Source: Hymenopellis radicata | Taxonomy: Eukaryota; Basidiomycota; Agaricomycetes; Agaricales; Physalacriaceae | DNA length: 16,268 nucleotides | Direction of reading: 5' to 3' | Assembly (NCBI GenBank): GCA_015501595.1 | Contig: JADNRX010001009.1 | Coordinates: 1 to 16,268 of the forward strand | Shown: in pieces, positions 7,675-16,268 of the stretch | How positions within the stretch are numbered: position 1 is the first letter of the stretch | How the letters are laid out: each line of letters opens with the position of its first letter | Translations under genes and position numbers: made by a program | The notes under the pieces: model-generated | The model's input: only the letters and a program-made list of their open reading frames with translations | Databases searched by the model: none | Told to the model about the DNA's origin: nothing

Positions 7675-9892
7675 TTACGGGACTGTTCCCAGAGCGAGTT
7701 CTGGGAATAAGATTAATTAGGAAGGTTCAATGAACACCCAAAGATGTTGGCGTTCTAGACCGCCACAGACCGCCGCAACTCACAGACTGCCATTTATGTA
7801 CAGCAATATTCCACCCTCGTAGTACAAGTCCCGACCTTTGCTCCCGTGTATGATCCTCAAGTGGGTGGGACAAGCCTCGAGCCGCTATCTTGGACGGGGT
7901 GGAGGAAAAGGGATGTACTGCACCCTGACAAAACATTAGCATCCGCGATCAAACAAACGGGAAGATATACTTCGATATTCTCACACTCAACGGCCAACGC
8001 CATCGCCAGTTCGGTTTAATGAACTCGGGTCAAGATCCCGCAGCCACCGTGAGGTCGAGTTACGAGACATGGAACGGGGAGAGAAACTTGCCCCGTCGAG
8101 TCACAGACCGCGTTCAGATGCTGACAAGCACCTTGCTGCTTTCGCCGTCGCAACCTACGCCCTCCCCATCTGGAACAATGTTGATTACCAAACAAGCATT
8201 TTGAATGCATCTCTTCGATATGTTGCTACTCCTCGTCTCCGAGAAGCCCTCATTCCAGCGCACGCCTTCGAAAGTGTCAACGGGTGTGAATGAAACAGCG
8301 AGACAGAACATACGTCTGACTTGATAGTCTAAATGACTGTAGGCACACTCGGAGACACTATTGAAAGATGTAAGAACGTCTCTCGACGTTCCAAATCTTC
8401 GAATACACATCATGAATTCTCAGACTCTCCCAACCTATTCGGTACCTGGACGATGAACCGACTATGAAAAGTCGGTCGGTCGCAACAACGAATCGCAGGA
8501 CCAGAACGCACCCGAAACCAACGCACATGATGCAAAAATGAAGCTTGACGGCCTATTCAACAATTAGAAGTCATTCTAGGGTGATAAGAAGATAATTTAC
8601 GAGGGGGGTATCATTATTCCACTTCGAGTAGAACACGAAGCCCAAGAACTTCTGCGCAGCAAGACAGGCTGGTTATGAAAGGAGTCTCACTCTGCCAGAT
8701 GTAGGCACATGAAATGTACGAGGGGTAAGTTGGGCACAAGTCCTAGTCGAACTCGTCAACGATGACAGTTTAGTCGATGTCCGCGAAGATAGCTTTCGAT
8801 AAAGAGCTATGTTATAGAAGACATGTTTCTGAATCTAGTCTGTCGATGCACCGCTCTGCGGGAAATAGTAGCCATTTTCGTCCTCGTGAGCTAGAGAGAT
8901 TCCTTCAGTTAACGAGGCAGATAAAGATGCATAGGCTTAGAGTCGGTGAATACTGCAGGGAAACATCCAGTGTAGGTAGTATTGATGGTCACAACGGAAC
9001 GCTACGGCTGCCTAGCTCTAAGTTATGCGCATGAGAGGAGTGCCCGCGAGCGCACGAAGAACTTTATCCGCATATCTGCGGCCTGTGAAAAGAAAAGCCC
9101 ATTCGTCAATTCCGAGAAGGCCATACACGAGAACAGGACCTCACGTTACGTCGTCGATAGCCTCTAGTGACTAGTCCAATCATGGCGCACGGCTGCCGAA
9201 GGTTCGGGACGGATACTGCGGACTCGAACGTTCGGTGAGTTGAGATGAACGCCGGGAGGTCTGGAGAGGATCGCTGCAGGCACCGCCAGGGACGCGGCCG
9301 CCTCATGGCCTCGAGAATCTGGCTAGTGCCAGTGGCGATAAAGACTAGATCGTGTCTGCGGGAGCGCCGGACCCAGGGCGGTGGCCCGAAAATCGAGGTC
9401 TAGTGAGATCTTAAGACGATGAAGCTAAGTACGATTCCATAGCGGGAGAACATACAGGAATAAGCTTACAGGAAGTCAGTGTGTACAGTGTACTGCGGCA
9501 AATACAGAGGACTTTTCGTTGCGCAGAAGTCAGCGAGATACATAAGAGGCGAGATCTCTAGAAGATAAATCATTTTCAGTATGAAATGAATGCAGATAAC
9601 GAGGCTTACCAACATATAACGCAGGTGTTAAGTTGCGCGCGTATATGCGTAGTATTGCATTTACTTCATACTAACAGTGGTGAGAACTGCCGTACTCATC
9701 AAGTAATGATTCGCTAACAGTGGGTTACTCGAGCGGATCGTTGATATTTAATGGGCGACTTACTCTAATTACCAACCATTGGTGTCCCTCGTCAATTCTG
9801 CCAGCAAAGCACGGCTCGCCGGTGTGTATCGAGGCGTCGCTCCCCAGTCACCATTTTGCTGCGGCCTGCGGATGAACTACAGCTGCTGTCTT
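7675..9892. other. long stretch without a supported gene
   Basis: Frames are short throughout. The most protein-like is 8069-8293 (+), reading DADKHLAAFAVATYALPIWN and LREALIPAHAF. A GTGTGA..TTGATAG intron-like segment after it leads only to a short tail. Frames at 8777-9034 (+) and 9106-9306 (-) show no motif or splice partner. From about 9307 to 9892 no frame exceeds 60 codons. No terminal inverted repeats, target-site duplications or long poly-A tract were seen that would mark a transposon. Confidence 0.4.
8069..8293 (+). CDS. weak ORF of unknown nature
   Basis: Seventy-four codons. The middle 45 residues (from HLAAFAVATYALPIW to LIPAHAF) have a protein-like mix of hydrophobic and polar residues. 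The ATG at 8069 is followed by an arginine- and serine-rich stretch that looks out of frame, so the true exon may start later. No family is recognised. It could be a relic exon, or chance. Confidence 0.2.
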   Translation: MERGEKLAPSSHRPRSDADKHLAAFAVATYALPIWNNVDYQTSILNASLRYVATPRLREALIPAHAFESVNGCE

Positions 9893-10503
9893 CTATGAGC
9901 GCCAGTAGTGCTCTAAATGATACGTTTTCTGCGTCCAAGAAGGATGGCAGGACCGCCGCCGAGCACAACGCCCTGACATCGCGCCCGTACCTGCGCCCTC
10001 ACCGTCGTCGTTGATGGCGTTGGGGAGAAGACCCAAATCAAAGGACGGCTGCACCCATGACCAGCCGGTTCTTTCCTGCATGACCGTACGGTGGTGAGCG
10101 ACGAGGACAGGATTCCGTGATGATGGCAAGAGGTAAGCGGGGGTGTCGCTCAACGCGTTGACCCGAATAGGAAATCTCCGGCCCGGAGGCGTGAGCACTG
10201 CCACAATCGGCCTGTGGCGTTCCTGGTCGGACCTGGCTTGCGCGTCAGGTACTTGTCTTTGTTCCAAGACCTCGGGTTTCCTAGCATTTCAACGATAAAA
10301 CAGTATACACCGGGTGTGTACGCATTACATGATAACGCGCGTCCCACTTGCTGCCAGCGCTGTTCCACTGGCAGCATGAGCCCCTTCATCAGATATCCTT
10401 CATCGGCTAATTCTTCGAAGATAAACTCGCTACACCGGAACTTGGGGCTTCTACAATCCAGCGTGATGAGATATCCACAAAGCCAAGGATAATTTTGAGC
10501 TAA
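9893..10503 (-). pseudogene. 5'-truncated gene fragment of unknown Agaricomycete-type family, two exons
   Basis: The first exon (10503 down to about 10330) reads GYLITLDCRSPKFRCSEFIF, then EELADEGYLMKGLMLPVEQR. The second (about 10295 to 9893) reads LEQRQVPDAQARSDQERHRP, IVAVLTPPGRRFPIRVNALS and TGWSWVQPSFDLGLLPNAI, and stops at 9893-9895. The junction is ambiguous. GTATAC to CCCGAG (38 bp) and GTAATG to ACAAG (77 bp) both keep phase. No ATG in any frame lies on this strand between the stop upstream of exon 1 (10504-10506) and the end of the arrestin-like gene at 10615. A normal start is therefore missing unless translation begins at the internal ATG at 10389, which would drop conserved-looking sequence. 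The C-terminal 35 residues may be read past a lost splice site. Likely a relic. Confidence 0.45.
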
Positions 10504-10614
10504 CTACAATCTGTACAGTTGAATAATGATAGCAATAATGAATACAATTTATGTTGCAGAGTCCCAATGTATTGAATTAGAAAAAAATAATATGCGCGAG
10601 GTATAAAGATGTTT
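10504..10614 (-). terminator. AT-rich 3' flank of the arrestin-like gene
   Basis: Directly downstream of the stop of the minus-strand gene at 10615-12304. It is strongly AT-rich on the coding strand (TATTATTTTTTTCTAATTC), as expected for a fungal 3' untranslated and polyadenylation region. No exact AATAAA is present on that strand. No gene is seen. Confidence 0.35.
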
Positions 10615-12304
10615 TCACAGGATGCGTATCGGAACCCGAGCCCGAACTTCATCTTGTCCTACAAGAACAGATGCATCCAAGTAATACTGATGATAAGAAT
10701 GAGCTCATGAAGACAACACGCGAGTAGCTAAAGCATACCTTGACAGAAACCCCGGACCAATCTATCGAAGGTAACATATCCTTGTCCAGAAGGAATTTGG
10801 CCTTGTGCAGGCCGTCGGGAAGGGCAACATGATCTTCCAGCGAGGGATGTCGGCTGTTCGATGCAGCCTGATGACGAGGACGTTTTGGAAAGCCAATGCA
10901 GATGCTCGTCCGTAAAGTACAGGTCTCCGAAAAGACCGTATGCGTTGGGAGACGGGGTAGCGGCTTCTTTCGAACGTCGATGCTATCATCGATAGCCCTG
11001 CTACTCCTGCTAGGAGCACTTTTAACGAGCCTCATGATCTTTTGGCGCGGAGTGTCGTCCTCGCTAGACGAGGGCGTATGCGGCGGCGTCGGTGGAAAGT
11101 CTGCCGACTCGTTTAATGTCACCTGCCGTAACAGAGACACTGATATCGTGGCATCCGACGCAATTTCCCGGATGAGGCTGGGAGACCGAGGCGTTGTCGT
11201 GAAGACGACGAAGTATGGAATAGAAGAAGAACGAGAGAACGTCACACTGGTCGGAAGTGTGATCTGGAGAAGGACATGAGCAAAGGTTCTTCTTCTAGGA
11301 GAGAAGATCGACTGACGGCACATCGGAAGGGAACAGGGCGGTCTGTCCGGAGAGGCATCTCCAGCCAGGAGCCCGGGCCTTTTTCTGTGACACCGTCTAA
11401 AGAATGAAAGTCGTGATCAGGTTGATAGAGGATTGGCGCCTCGAGGCTAGTAGAAGACCGTTAGAGCACAAATCCAGCAGGCTCGCGTCAGACACTCACA
11501 AAGAAGGATATTCGTAAGCCGCTATAGGGTCCCATGAAACTAGTACTTTGTATTCGACTGAGAACGACCCTGCCCGGGAAGTCGATGGAGTGGGCCCGCC
11601 GCTGTTCTGGGAGGATGGCAGAGGAAACGTCGGAGGGAGTTCCTCTCCGGAACGGAGGCTGCGGGGAAGGACAAAGGAGAAAGGATAGGTACGCTCCTTC
11701 TCAACAGTCAACGACGTCGTCGGGCTGAAGGTATCCAGGCTCGACACGCTCGGCCTTCTTCGGATCGAGTTCGCCATTCCCTTGAAGGCCGAGCGCGCTG
11801 ATGAGATGTCCGATGAGGGATGCGTAGACACGTTTATCGTCCTAGACGCGCTATAGAAGACATGACTCCGTGAGTCGAATTTTAAGATGTCTCCAGGCGG
11901 ATGGCAGATGAATGCGCCTTCGACCTAAGACGCGAAATATCAGTACAATAGAGTCACGAAACGCGACTGGGGGAACATACTGTCATCGTTAATCGCCCCG
12001 ACTGAGAGCAAGTACGATCCAGTGTAACCGTCCCACTAACATAATCTCCATCCGCGAAGACAGGATCCAGCTGTTGCTTCCCCCGTCCCCCGTGCGCCTT
12101 CACAGAGGGACTGTACACCCGCAGAACAGCTTGAAGGGAACTACCAAAGTCGGTAAGCAAGACAACCGGAACCGAAGCCAAAAAGGCTCACCGGTACGTC
12201 GTTGTGTGCGGGTAGGCCACCGTCTGAACCGGCGTTGCATTGAAGCTCGACGGCGGGCGACTGTCCCCAAACAGCGACTCACTCTGACCTCGACGACGCA
12301 ACAT
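10615..12304 (-). CDS. arrestin-like (alpha-arrestin type) protein, six exons, complete
   Basis: Exons 12192-12304, 11981-12140, 11500-11924, 11317-11446, 10739-11263 and 10615-10686 join in phase to 474 residues, from ATG (MLRRRGQSESLFGDSRRP) to TGA. The five introns are 51, 56, 53, 53 and 52 bp with good ends; intron 3 has a GCTCTAAC branch site. Arrestin-fold cues come in family order: LRVYSPSVKAHGGRGKQQLD, then FADGDYVSGTVTLD and VEGAFICHPP (N-domain strands); YPFSFVLPRSLRSGEELPPTF and VEYKVLVSW; LEAPILYQPDHDFHSLDG and WLEMPLRTDRPVPF; SSSIPYFVVFTTTPRSPSL; a FPPTPPHTP linker near residue 332; IGFPKRPRH; LPDGLHKAKFLLDKDMLPSI; and the C-terminal strand YYLDASVLVGQDEVRARVPI. In fungi such proteins act as cytosolic adaptors for membrane-protein ubiquitination, but I see no obvious PPxY motif, so that role is only inference. 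Exact family naming needs a search. Confidence 0.9.
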
Positions 12305-12893
12305 AGTGACAAGTTGGGTTGAAGTTAACGTGAACAAGACGAGCAGAAAAGCAGGAGGCACCCTTCTGATGCACTTTTAAGCGTCCACCACATTTCAGGG
12401 ACAGAAGAATACGCAGAAATATTCGAATTTGCTCTTTCGTGATGGTGAAGGAAGATCTGACGGAGATCGAAAATCACCATATGTCAAAACCCCTCACAGG
12501 CATAACCCAAGGTAGTGGATTACCATCAGACCCTTTTGTGGAGTATATATGGCAAGCCACGACATTGCCGTGTGAGTCGCTTGTGTGCGTGAACGTAAGT
12601 GTGCGCATCATCGTCAACAAACGGCCTTACCGTCAACGTGCGCTACAAAACCGCGCATTTATCGTTCGGAAGCGTCGGAAATCTGTCCCCACTGTGCCCG
12701 AAAGACTTTCCGGCTTCACACGGTCACGGAAATATCGGCGTCGCCTGACGAGGAACAAGCCTCTGGTTGGCGGAGGCGGACCCTTAAACCGGTTCTTTCC
12801 ATAGAAACCCTACTTTGTTGCCGTAACCTAATTGGTGACTACTGACGCCGCGCGCTGTATCAAGAAGCGAGAACTTCCAGATGAGGCCTCTCA
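12305..12893. promoter_or_regulatory. upstream region of the arrestin-like gene; no convincing second gene
   Basis: This holds the promoter of the minus-strand gene starting at 12304. On the plus strand a frame opens at an ATG at 12439 (MMVKEDLTEIENHH) for 121 codons, then turns arginine-rich. An overlapping frame at 12585-12845 carries CPHCARKTFRLH. Neither joins to anything, and I do not count them as genes. No clear TATA or CCAAT box was placed. Confidence 0.35.
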
Positions 12894-13397
12894 CTAGCGG
12901 ACGGTAGACCGTACAATGTAGTCGTATGAGAGAAGCGTAGTCATTGATTGAGATGACAGCTTCGAACTTCGAAGCGATTTGGGGTCTGAAGAGCTGCACT
13001 CACAACGGCACATCTGCCCCGCTCGAAAGAATAATGGCTGAAACCTGGCTGAAACTAGAATCCAACCTTGATCCAACCGGATGATAGCGCGCTTAGCTAG
13101 CGTACCGTCCGAGTCCTCCTTGTTCCCTTGCGAGTTCATTCCTTGAAGATAAAAACCCTTATACCTTCTGGAATATCTAGATAAGTAAGTACATATCCAG
13201 TAAATAGAAGGTAGCGCTGGCGAGGGTTGGATTGATAACCGGATGAGAAAGATCAGAAGGTGGATGAACTTCAACTCGAGCTCGTCGACTCCGAGTCCGT
13301 TAGTCCGACGGGCAGATGATGACACGTTCAATATGCTGTAAAGTAAAATCCACGGAAACGGCAGAGACGCGAAAAGTGCCCACAAGACTGAAGTCAT
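12894..13397 (-). CDS. doubtful 167-codon ORF with hydrophobic N-terminus
   Basis: One uninterrupted frame from ATG at 13397. Residues 3-25 (SVLWALFASLPFPWILLYSI) could be a signal peptide or membrane anchor. A second hydrophobic patch (FIHLLIFLIRLSI) lies near residues 44-56. The rest is serine- and arginine-rich without motifs, and codon-level appearance is poor. No family is recognised and no introns improve it. Length alone makes it worth listing; it may be spurious. Confidence 0.25.
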   Translation of the reverse strand: MTSVLWALFASLPFPWILLYSILNVSSSARRTNGLGVDELELKFIHLLIFLIRLSIQPSPALPSIYWICTYLSRYSRRYKGFYLQGMNSQGNKEDSDGTLAKRAIIRLDQGWILVSARFQPLFFRAGQMCRCECSSSDPKSLRSSKLSSQSMTTLLSYDYIVRSTVR

Positions 13398-13501
13398 GCA
13401 CGCGCGATAAGATAATTCCCATCGGCAAATGATGTTTATCGGTCGCAGTAACTTGTCCCTCCGCCCAGCGTTTTGGACCTCCTTGACCAGTAAGCGCTGG
13501 A

Positions 13502-14208
13502 ATGGCCTTCGAGGATGCTCACATGTACCAGAAATGGACGGCTAAGCAAAATGCCCGAATTGAACAATCAGATGTACGAAGCGTGAAGAAGCGTTGTGCT
13601 TTGTCCCCAGTAAGAGTCGGTGGCGTCACCTGTGAATGCTGTTACCTTAATTGTGTTGGCAGGGTTGTTGGGTTTCCAACAGCATGGCCATGGCAACTCG
13701 TCAAGAGCGACATCCCGTAAAAGGCTGATATCGCTACACGTTGTTCTCAAATCAGAACGTCATGTACCGCCGGCAAAGCCCACAGGCAACGATTAGACGT
13801 GACTTGTGGGCGCCGTATGGTCAACGCAATAAGCGACTTCACGAAGATAATCCGACAAACTCACATGAAAGGATAATATAGGATTTTCATATCGTTGCGG
13901 GCGATCCTTTACTGTGTGGTAAAGCCAACAGCCTGAAAGATGATGAACCTAACAGTGGCAGCGTGGAACGACTCGCATACATTAGAAGGGTCGCCGGTCG
14001 AAATTTTGACAAGCAGAGTCATAGGTCGATTACACAGGTGGCAAAGTTGCGGCAACTCGATCGAGTTGCCGGACAGGCAACCTCTGCTGCAACTCAAGTG
14101 CAACTTCTGGAGCAACTCCACTTGAAACGTGGAGTATATGTCCTGAAATGGACCTTACCTCGCTCCTGGAAGAACATAAGACTGACCCTCGATGTACTTA
14201 ATTCCTAG
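13502..14208 (+). CDS. unrecognised multi-exon gene or pseudogene with a coiled-coil-like C-terminus
   Basis: The ATG at 13502 (MAFEDAHMYQKWTAKQNARI) opens exon 1. An intron at 13610-13662 (GTAAGA, CCTTAAT, GGCAG; 53 bp) moves to frame 1, which then stays almost open to TAA/TAG-type stops only twice before 14208. The first in-frame stop is removed by a 39-bp intron at 13717-13755 (GTAAAA, GCTGAT, AATCAG), joining RQERHP to NVMYRRQSPQATIRRDL in phase. The second, TAG at 13879-13881, could be removed by an intron from GTATGG at 13815 to an acceptor at 13931 (117 bp), or it is a true premature stop. The C-terminal part reads SITQVAKLRQLDRVAGQATS and TQVQLLEQLHLKRG, spaced like an amphipathic or coiled-coil helix, and overlaps a palindrome. 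No family is recognised. Whether it is intact depends on the last intron. Confidence 0.4.
14051..14070. repeat. perfect 20-bp palindrome with nested inverted GCAACT/AGTTGC copies
   Basis: GGCAACTCGATCGAGTTGCC equals its own reverse complement. Around it (about 14043-14123) further GCAACT, AGTTGC, GTTGCC and GGCAAC words alternate in both orientations, including AGTTGCGGCAACT just before it and GTTGCCGGACAGGCAAC overlapping its end. They could form a branched hairpin. In the reading frame these words mostly encode QL/VQL/EQL leucine repeats, which may explain part of the pattern. Confidence 0.85.
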
Positions 14209-14450
14209 TCCTCGTTGAGTCCTCGTGTAGTTGTCATTGTCAACGACTGATCAACTGGAACACTGCTCCCGTCAATTCGTCACTACTGCGTGATCGACAT
14301 GTGATCAATCCTCCCGCTCATTGTCCCGATGCCGCCCCCGTCATCTCATCACTTGTCCGCCTCAAATAAAGCAGATAATCATAGTAAGTTGTAATGAGTT
14401 AAGATACAAATAAAAGTTCGTTGTGCAGCTCTAATACAACGCGCCGCCAT
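14209..14450. other. intergenic, 3' flanks of two convergent loci
   Basis: Stops in all frames. It contains AATAAA at 14365-14370 and AAATAAAA at 14408-14415 on the plus strand, which fit polyadenylation signals for the locus ending at 14208. Nothing else is seen. Confidence 0.4.
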
Positions 14451-16167
14451 CTAAACTAAGTCTAATGATTGTCCTCGTCCATCACTCAGCACTAATGTCG
14501 CAAAGGTAACACGGCGACACGTTGAAGCAGGTGCAGAGGTGTCATCCTCATCATCTTCCGGCTCGCTGTCGACTGCCGCACCCTTCTGCGGACGCCTCCC
14601 CGCCGCCGTCTTTCCAGCCTTCACCGCCGATGACTTCCTCACATTCGTGACCACCCTCCACACAGCCGACAACTAAAAGCCCTTTGTGCATCCCGCCCTC
14701 AAACCAGCAGTCAGTGCCGCCAGCCCATTCCCCGTAAGCCGTGCTACGCTTGGTTGTCGCAGAGTGGCATCTAGGCTTCTCGATGTGAGCTTGGTCGCCT
14801 TATTTCGTATGCATCGGCAGCCTCTCGTCGCATCTCGCTGACAGCAGCCCAGGTGAAAGGGGCTACACAGAGAGATCAGGATATCGAGGTGTTCGTCGTC
14901 ACCCAGCATGTGCACTTCCTACAGATGACAAGGCATATCGGTGCTGTCTTTGGAGATGCATGGATAGAAGTTGCACCAAGAAGGTCCTCAGCACATAGCA
15001 GAGTGTCATGCCTGGAGGAAGTAGCAGAAGTAAAGAGAGCTAGCTGACATGTGCGACGGCGTGGTGTCACCTTGAGCTGCACACGCGTCCCCTTGCCCGG
15101 AGCCTCCCATTCCTTGTGGAAGACGCTGGCGTGCTTGTTGCGGGAGGGCGGCGGTGCCCGCGGACGCTTATTGGGCGACGCCCGGAAGGGCGCGGGGGAG
15201 GGCGACAGTGTCTGCTTTTTTCGCGGAGCGCGTGGAGGTGCGCGAGGTGCTGAAGCGCTTTTGGGGGTTCAGCGGAGGGGACAGATGGTATTCGTCGTCT
15301 GAGGGCGTGTCGTTGTCGCTCTCGTAGTCGGCGTCTTGGTCTGGACCAACGAGCGCCGCGCGAGGGATGGGTGATGGTTTTGGTTTAGGCACGCGCCTTC
15401 GAGTCGGGGCAGGAAGGATCGGAATTGGAGAGCAGAAGCGAGCAGGGGGAACTGAGGTATGAAAAGTCGACGACGGGAGACGAAGGGAAGTATGGGAGCT
15501 CATGACTCCCGTCCTGGGGCTGAGGTTTGCTCTCGACGCGTACATCTTCACCGACCTCCTCGTCGTCATCACCCTCCGCATCTTCAGTAAAGAGAACGTC
15601 TTGATCAGCATACACTGTTTGATCACTTGAGCGACGCATCAGACAATGAAACATATTCAAAGAACAAAGCTGACACACTTCGAGACAGGATACGCCATGC
15701 CATCCGCACGAACTTCAAACGCGCGGAGATCCATAGGCAGAATATCTTCATCGTCACTCTCGTCATCAGAGTCTGAGTCGTCTGAGTCTCTAGTACCATC
15801 GTTGGTCGCGCTCTTGAAACCCCAGCCGGCGAAGCTAACTTCCTCAACTGCAGTGGAATGATGCCAGCCGGGGCTGCCCGAGCATGGCGTGGGCTGGCTA
15901 AGTGCATTGAGGAGCTGGCCTTCGCCGCATCTGATGTCGACTACCTACACAGATAGATTATTATTACAAGGAATCGAGAGGTGGCAAGGCGGACATACCT
16001 CGACTATACTGCGCTGTAGATACAGCGGCGGATTCATCGCGCCGCTGTGAGTCCGCGTCGTAGCCCAGCTGGAAGCCAGAACCAACATCCGAAATCGAGC
16101 GCCGTTGCGAAAACCAACGCTGAGCCCCGGAATGTATCCAAAGGCAGAGTGCAAGGAAAGGAATCAC
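14451..16167 (-). CDS. acidic, low-complexity, probably nuclear protein gene, multi-exon, 5' end unresolved
   Basis: Well-phased exons are: 16167 to 15999, ending SISDVGSGFQLGYDADSQRR..TAQYSR; 15940-15679, with GEGQLLNALSQPTPCSGSPG, VEEVSFAGWGFKSA and the acidic run DSDDSDSDDESDDED; and 15625 to about 15507, with DAEGDDDEEVGEDV. Introns are 15941-15998 (GTATGT..GGTAG, 58 bp), 15626-15678 (GTGTGT..CTCAAG, 53 bp) and probably 15452-15506 (weak GTCATG donor). From 15451 it reads RRRVPKPKPSPIPRAALVG and YESDNDTPSDDEYHLSPP. Near 15216-15221 the coding signal changes frame at an A6 run, continuing as SPNKRPRAPPPSRNK and HASVFHKEWEAPGKG to about 15050. Downstream exons are less certain; LGDDEHLDILISL and a last exon 14451-14672 (CTTTTAG acceptor, DSEPEDDEDDTSAPA) fit the same gene. 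Alternating acidic and basic tracts and KRPR-type clusters suggest a nuclear protein. No DNA-binding domain is seen and the start codon is not placed. Confidence 0.5.
15216..15221 (-). other. A6/T6 homopolymer at an apparent frameshift
   Basis: Six T on the plus strand (A6 in the minus-strand gene). Upstream sequence is coding in one frame (ending RSAKKAD) and downstream in another (RKKQTLSPSPAP). A one-base length error or change in this run would join them. No convincing intron bridges the two frames. Confidence 0.45.
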
Positions 16168-16268
16168 GCGCCAGTCACACGATGAGTAATTATTATGGAT
16201 ATTATTGAAATATAACGAGACATTAATAAATATTCAAGAAATCGAATGTGCCTTTTAAGGCAAGCCTT
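16168..16268. other. AT-rich window end
   Basis: AT-rich sequence upstream of the first readable exon of the minus-strand gene. It contains a minus-strand ATG (MSRYISIISI) with a short frame that could be an earlier exon, but the join could not be confirmed. Confidence 0.25.

Noticed and set aside
9470..9500. GTACAGTGTAC inverted motif as a possible transposon end
   Set aside because: Short (4-bp arms) and without a matching distant inverted copy or flanking duplication.
10896..11279. 127-codon plus-strand frame
   Set aside because: It is the antisense shadow of exon 5 of the arrestin-like gene and has no supporting features.
12585..12845. CPHCARKTFRLH in a plus-strand frame, possible zinc finger or cysteine cluster
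   Set aside because: A single CxxC without a matching second pair; flanking residues are arginine-rich and shift with neighbouring frames.
1..16268. tRNA, rRNA, CRISPR array, LTR or terminal-inverted-repeat transposon, viral genes
   Set aside because: No tRNA B-box with a plausible partner, no regularly spaced repeats, no long terminal repeats, and no transposase, reverse transcriptase or integrase motifs seen by eye.

Overview
The window looks like nuclear DNA of a mushroom-forming basidiomycete (Agaricomycete type). Genes are split by short introns, mostly 39-59 bp, with GT..AG ends and CTNAY-like branch sites. The recognisable families are an arrestin-like protein, a large uncharacterised Agaricomycete family with a late HDDD motif, and an F-box/LRR-like remnant; I recognise these from family memory, not from a search. 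Few genes are one open frame, so most models here are exon chains joined by hand where splice sites and reading phase agree. I see no rRNA, tRNA, CRISPR array, complete transposon or virus.

Layout. 1-861 (+): decayed F-box/LRR-like pseudogene. 1356-2176 (+): a 42-bp direct repeat leading into a multi-pass membrane protein gene. 2428-2749 (+): small secreted cysteine-containing protein with a 35-bp intron and a 26-nt exon. 2750-3800: no supported gene. 3801-5296 (+): intact six-exon gene of the uncharacterised Agaricomycete family. 5442-5666 (+): possible small single-span membrane protein. 6110-6776 (+): multi-exon gene remnant broken by a 7-bp tandem duplication. 7015-7674 (-): small multi-exon gene of unknown family, convergent with the previous one. 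7675-9892: nothing firm. 9893-10503 (-): 5'-truncated gene fragment. 10615-12304 (-): complete six-exon arrestin-like gene, the best supported gene in the window. 12894-13397 (-): doubtful ORF. 13502-14208 (+): unrecognised multi-exon gene or pseudogene carrying a perfect 20-bp palindrome. 14451-16167 (-): multi-exon gene for an acidic, low-complexity, probably nuclear protein whose 5' end is unresolved or outside the window.

The genes do not form a pathway or cluster. The picture is ordinary housekeeping-type genes (arrestin-like, acidic nuclear protein) mixed with lineage-specific families and their broken copies. The parts most worth following are the secreted mini-protein, the intact HDDD-family gene, and the two gene relics whose breakpoints can be placed to a few bases.
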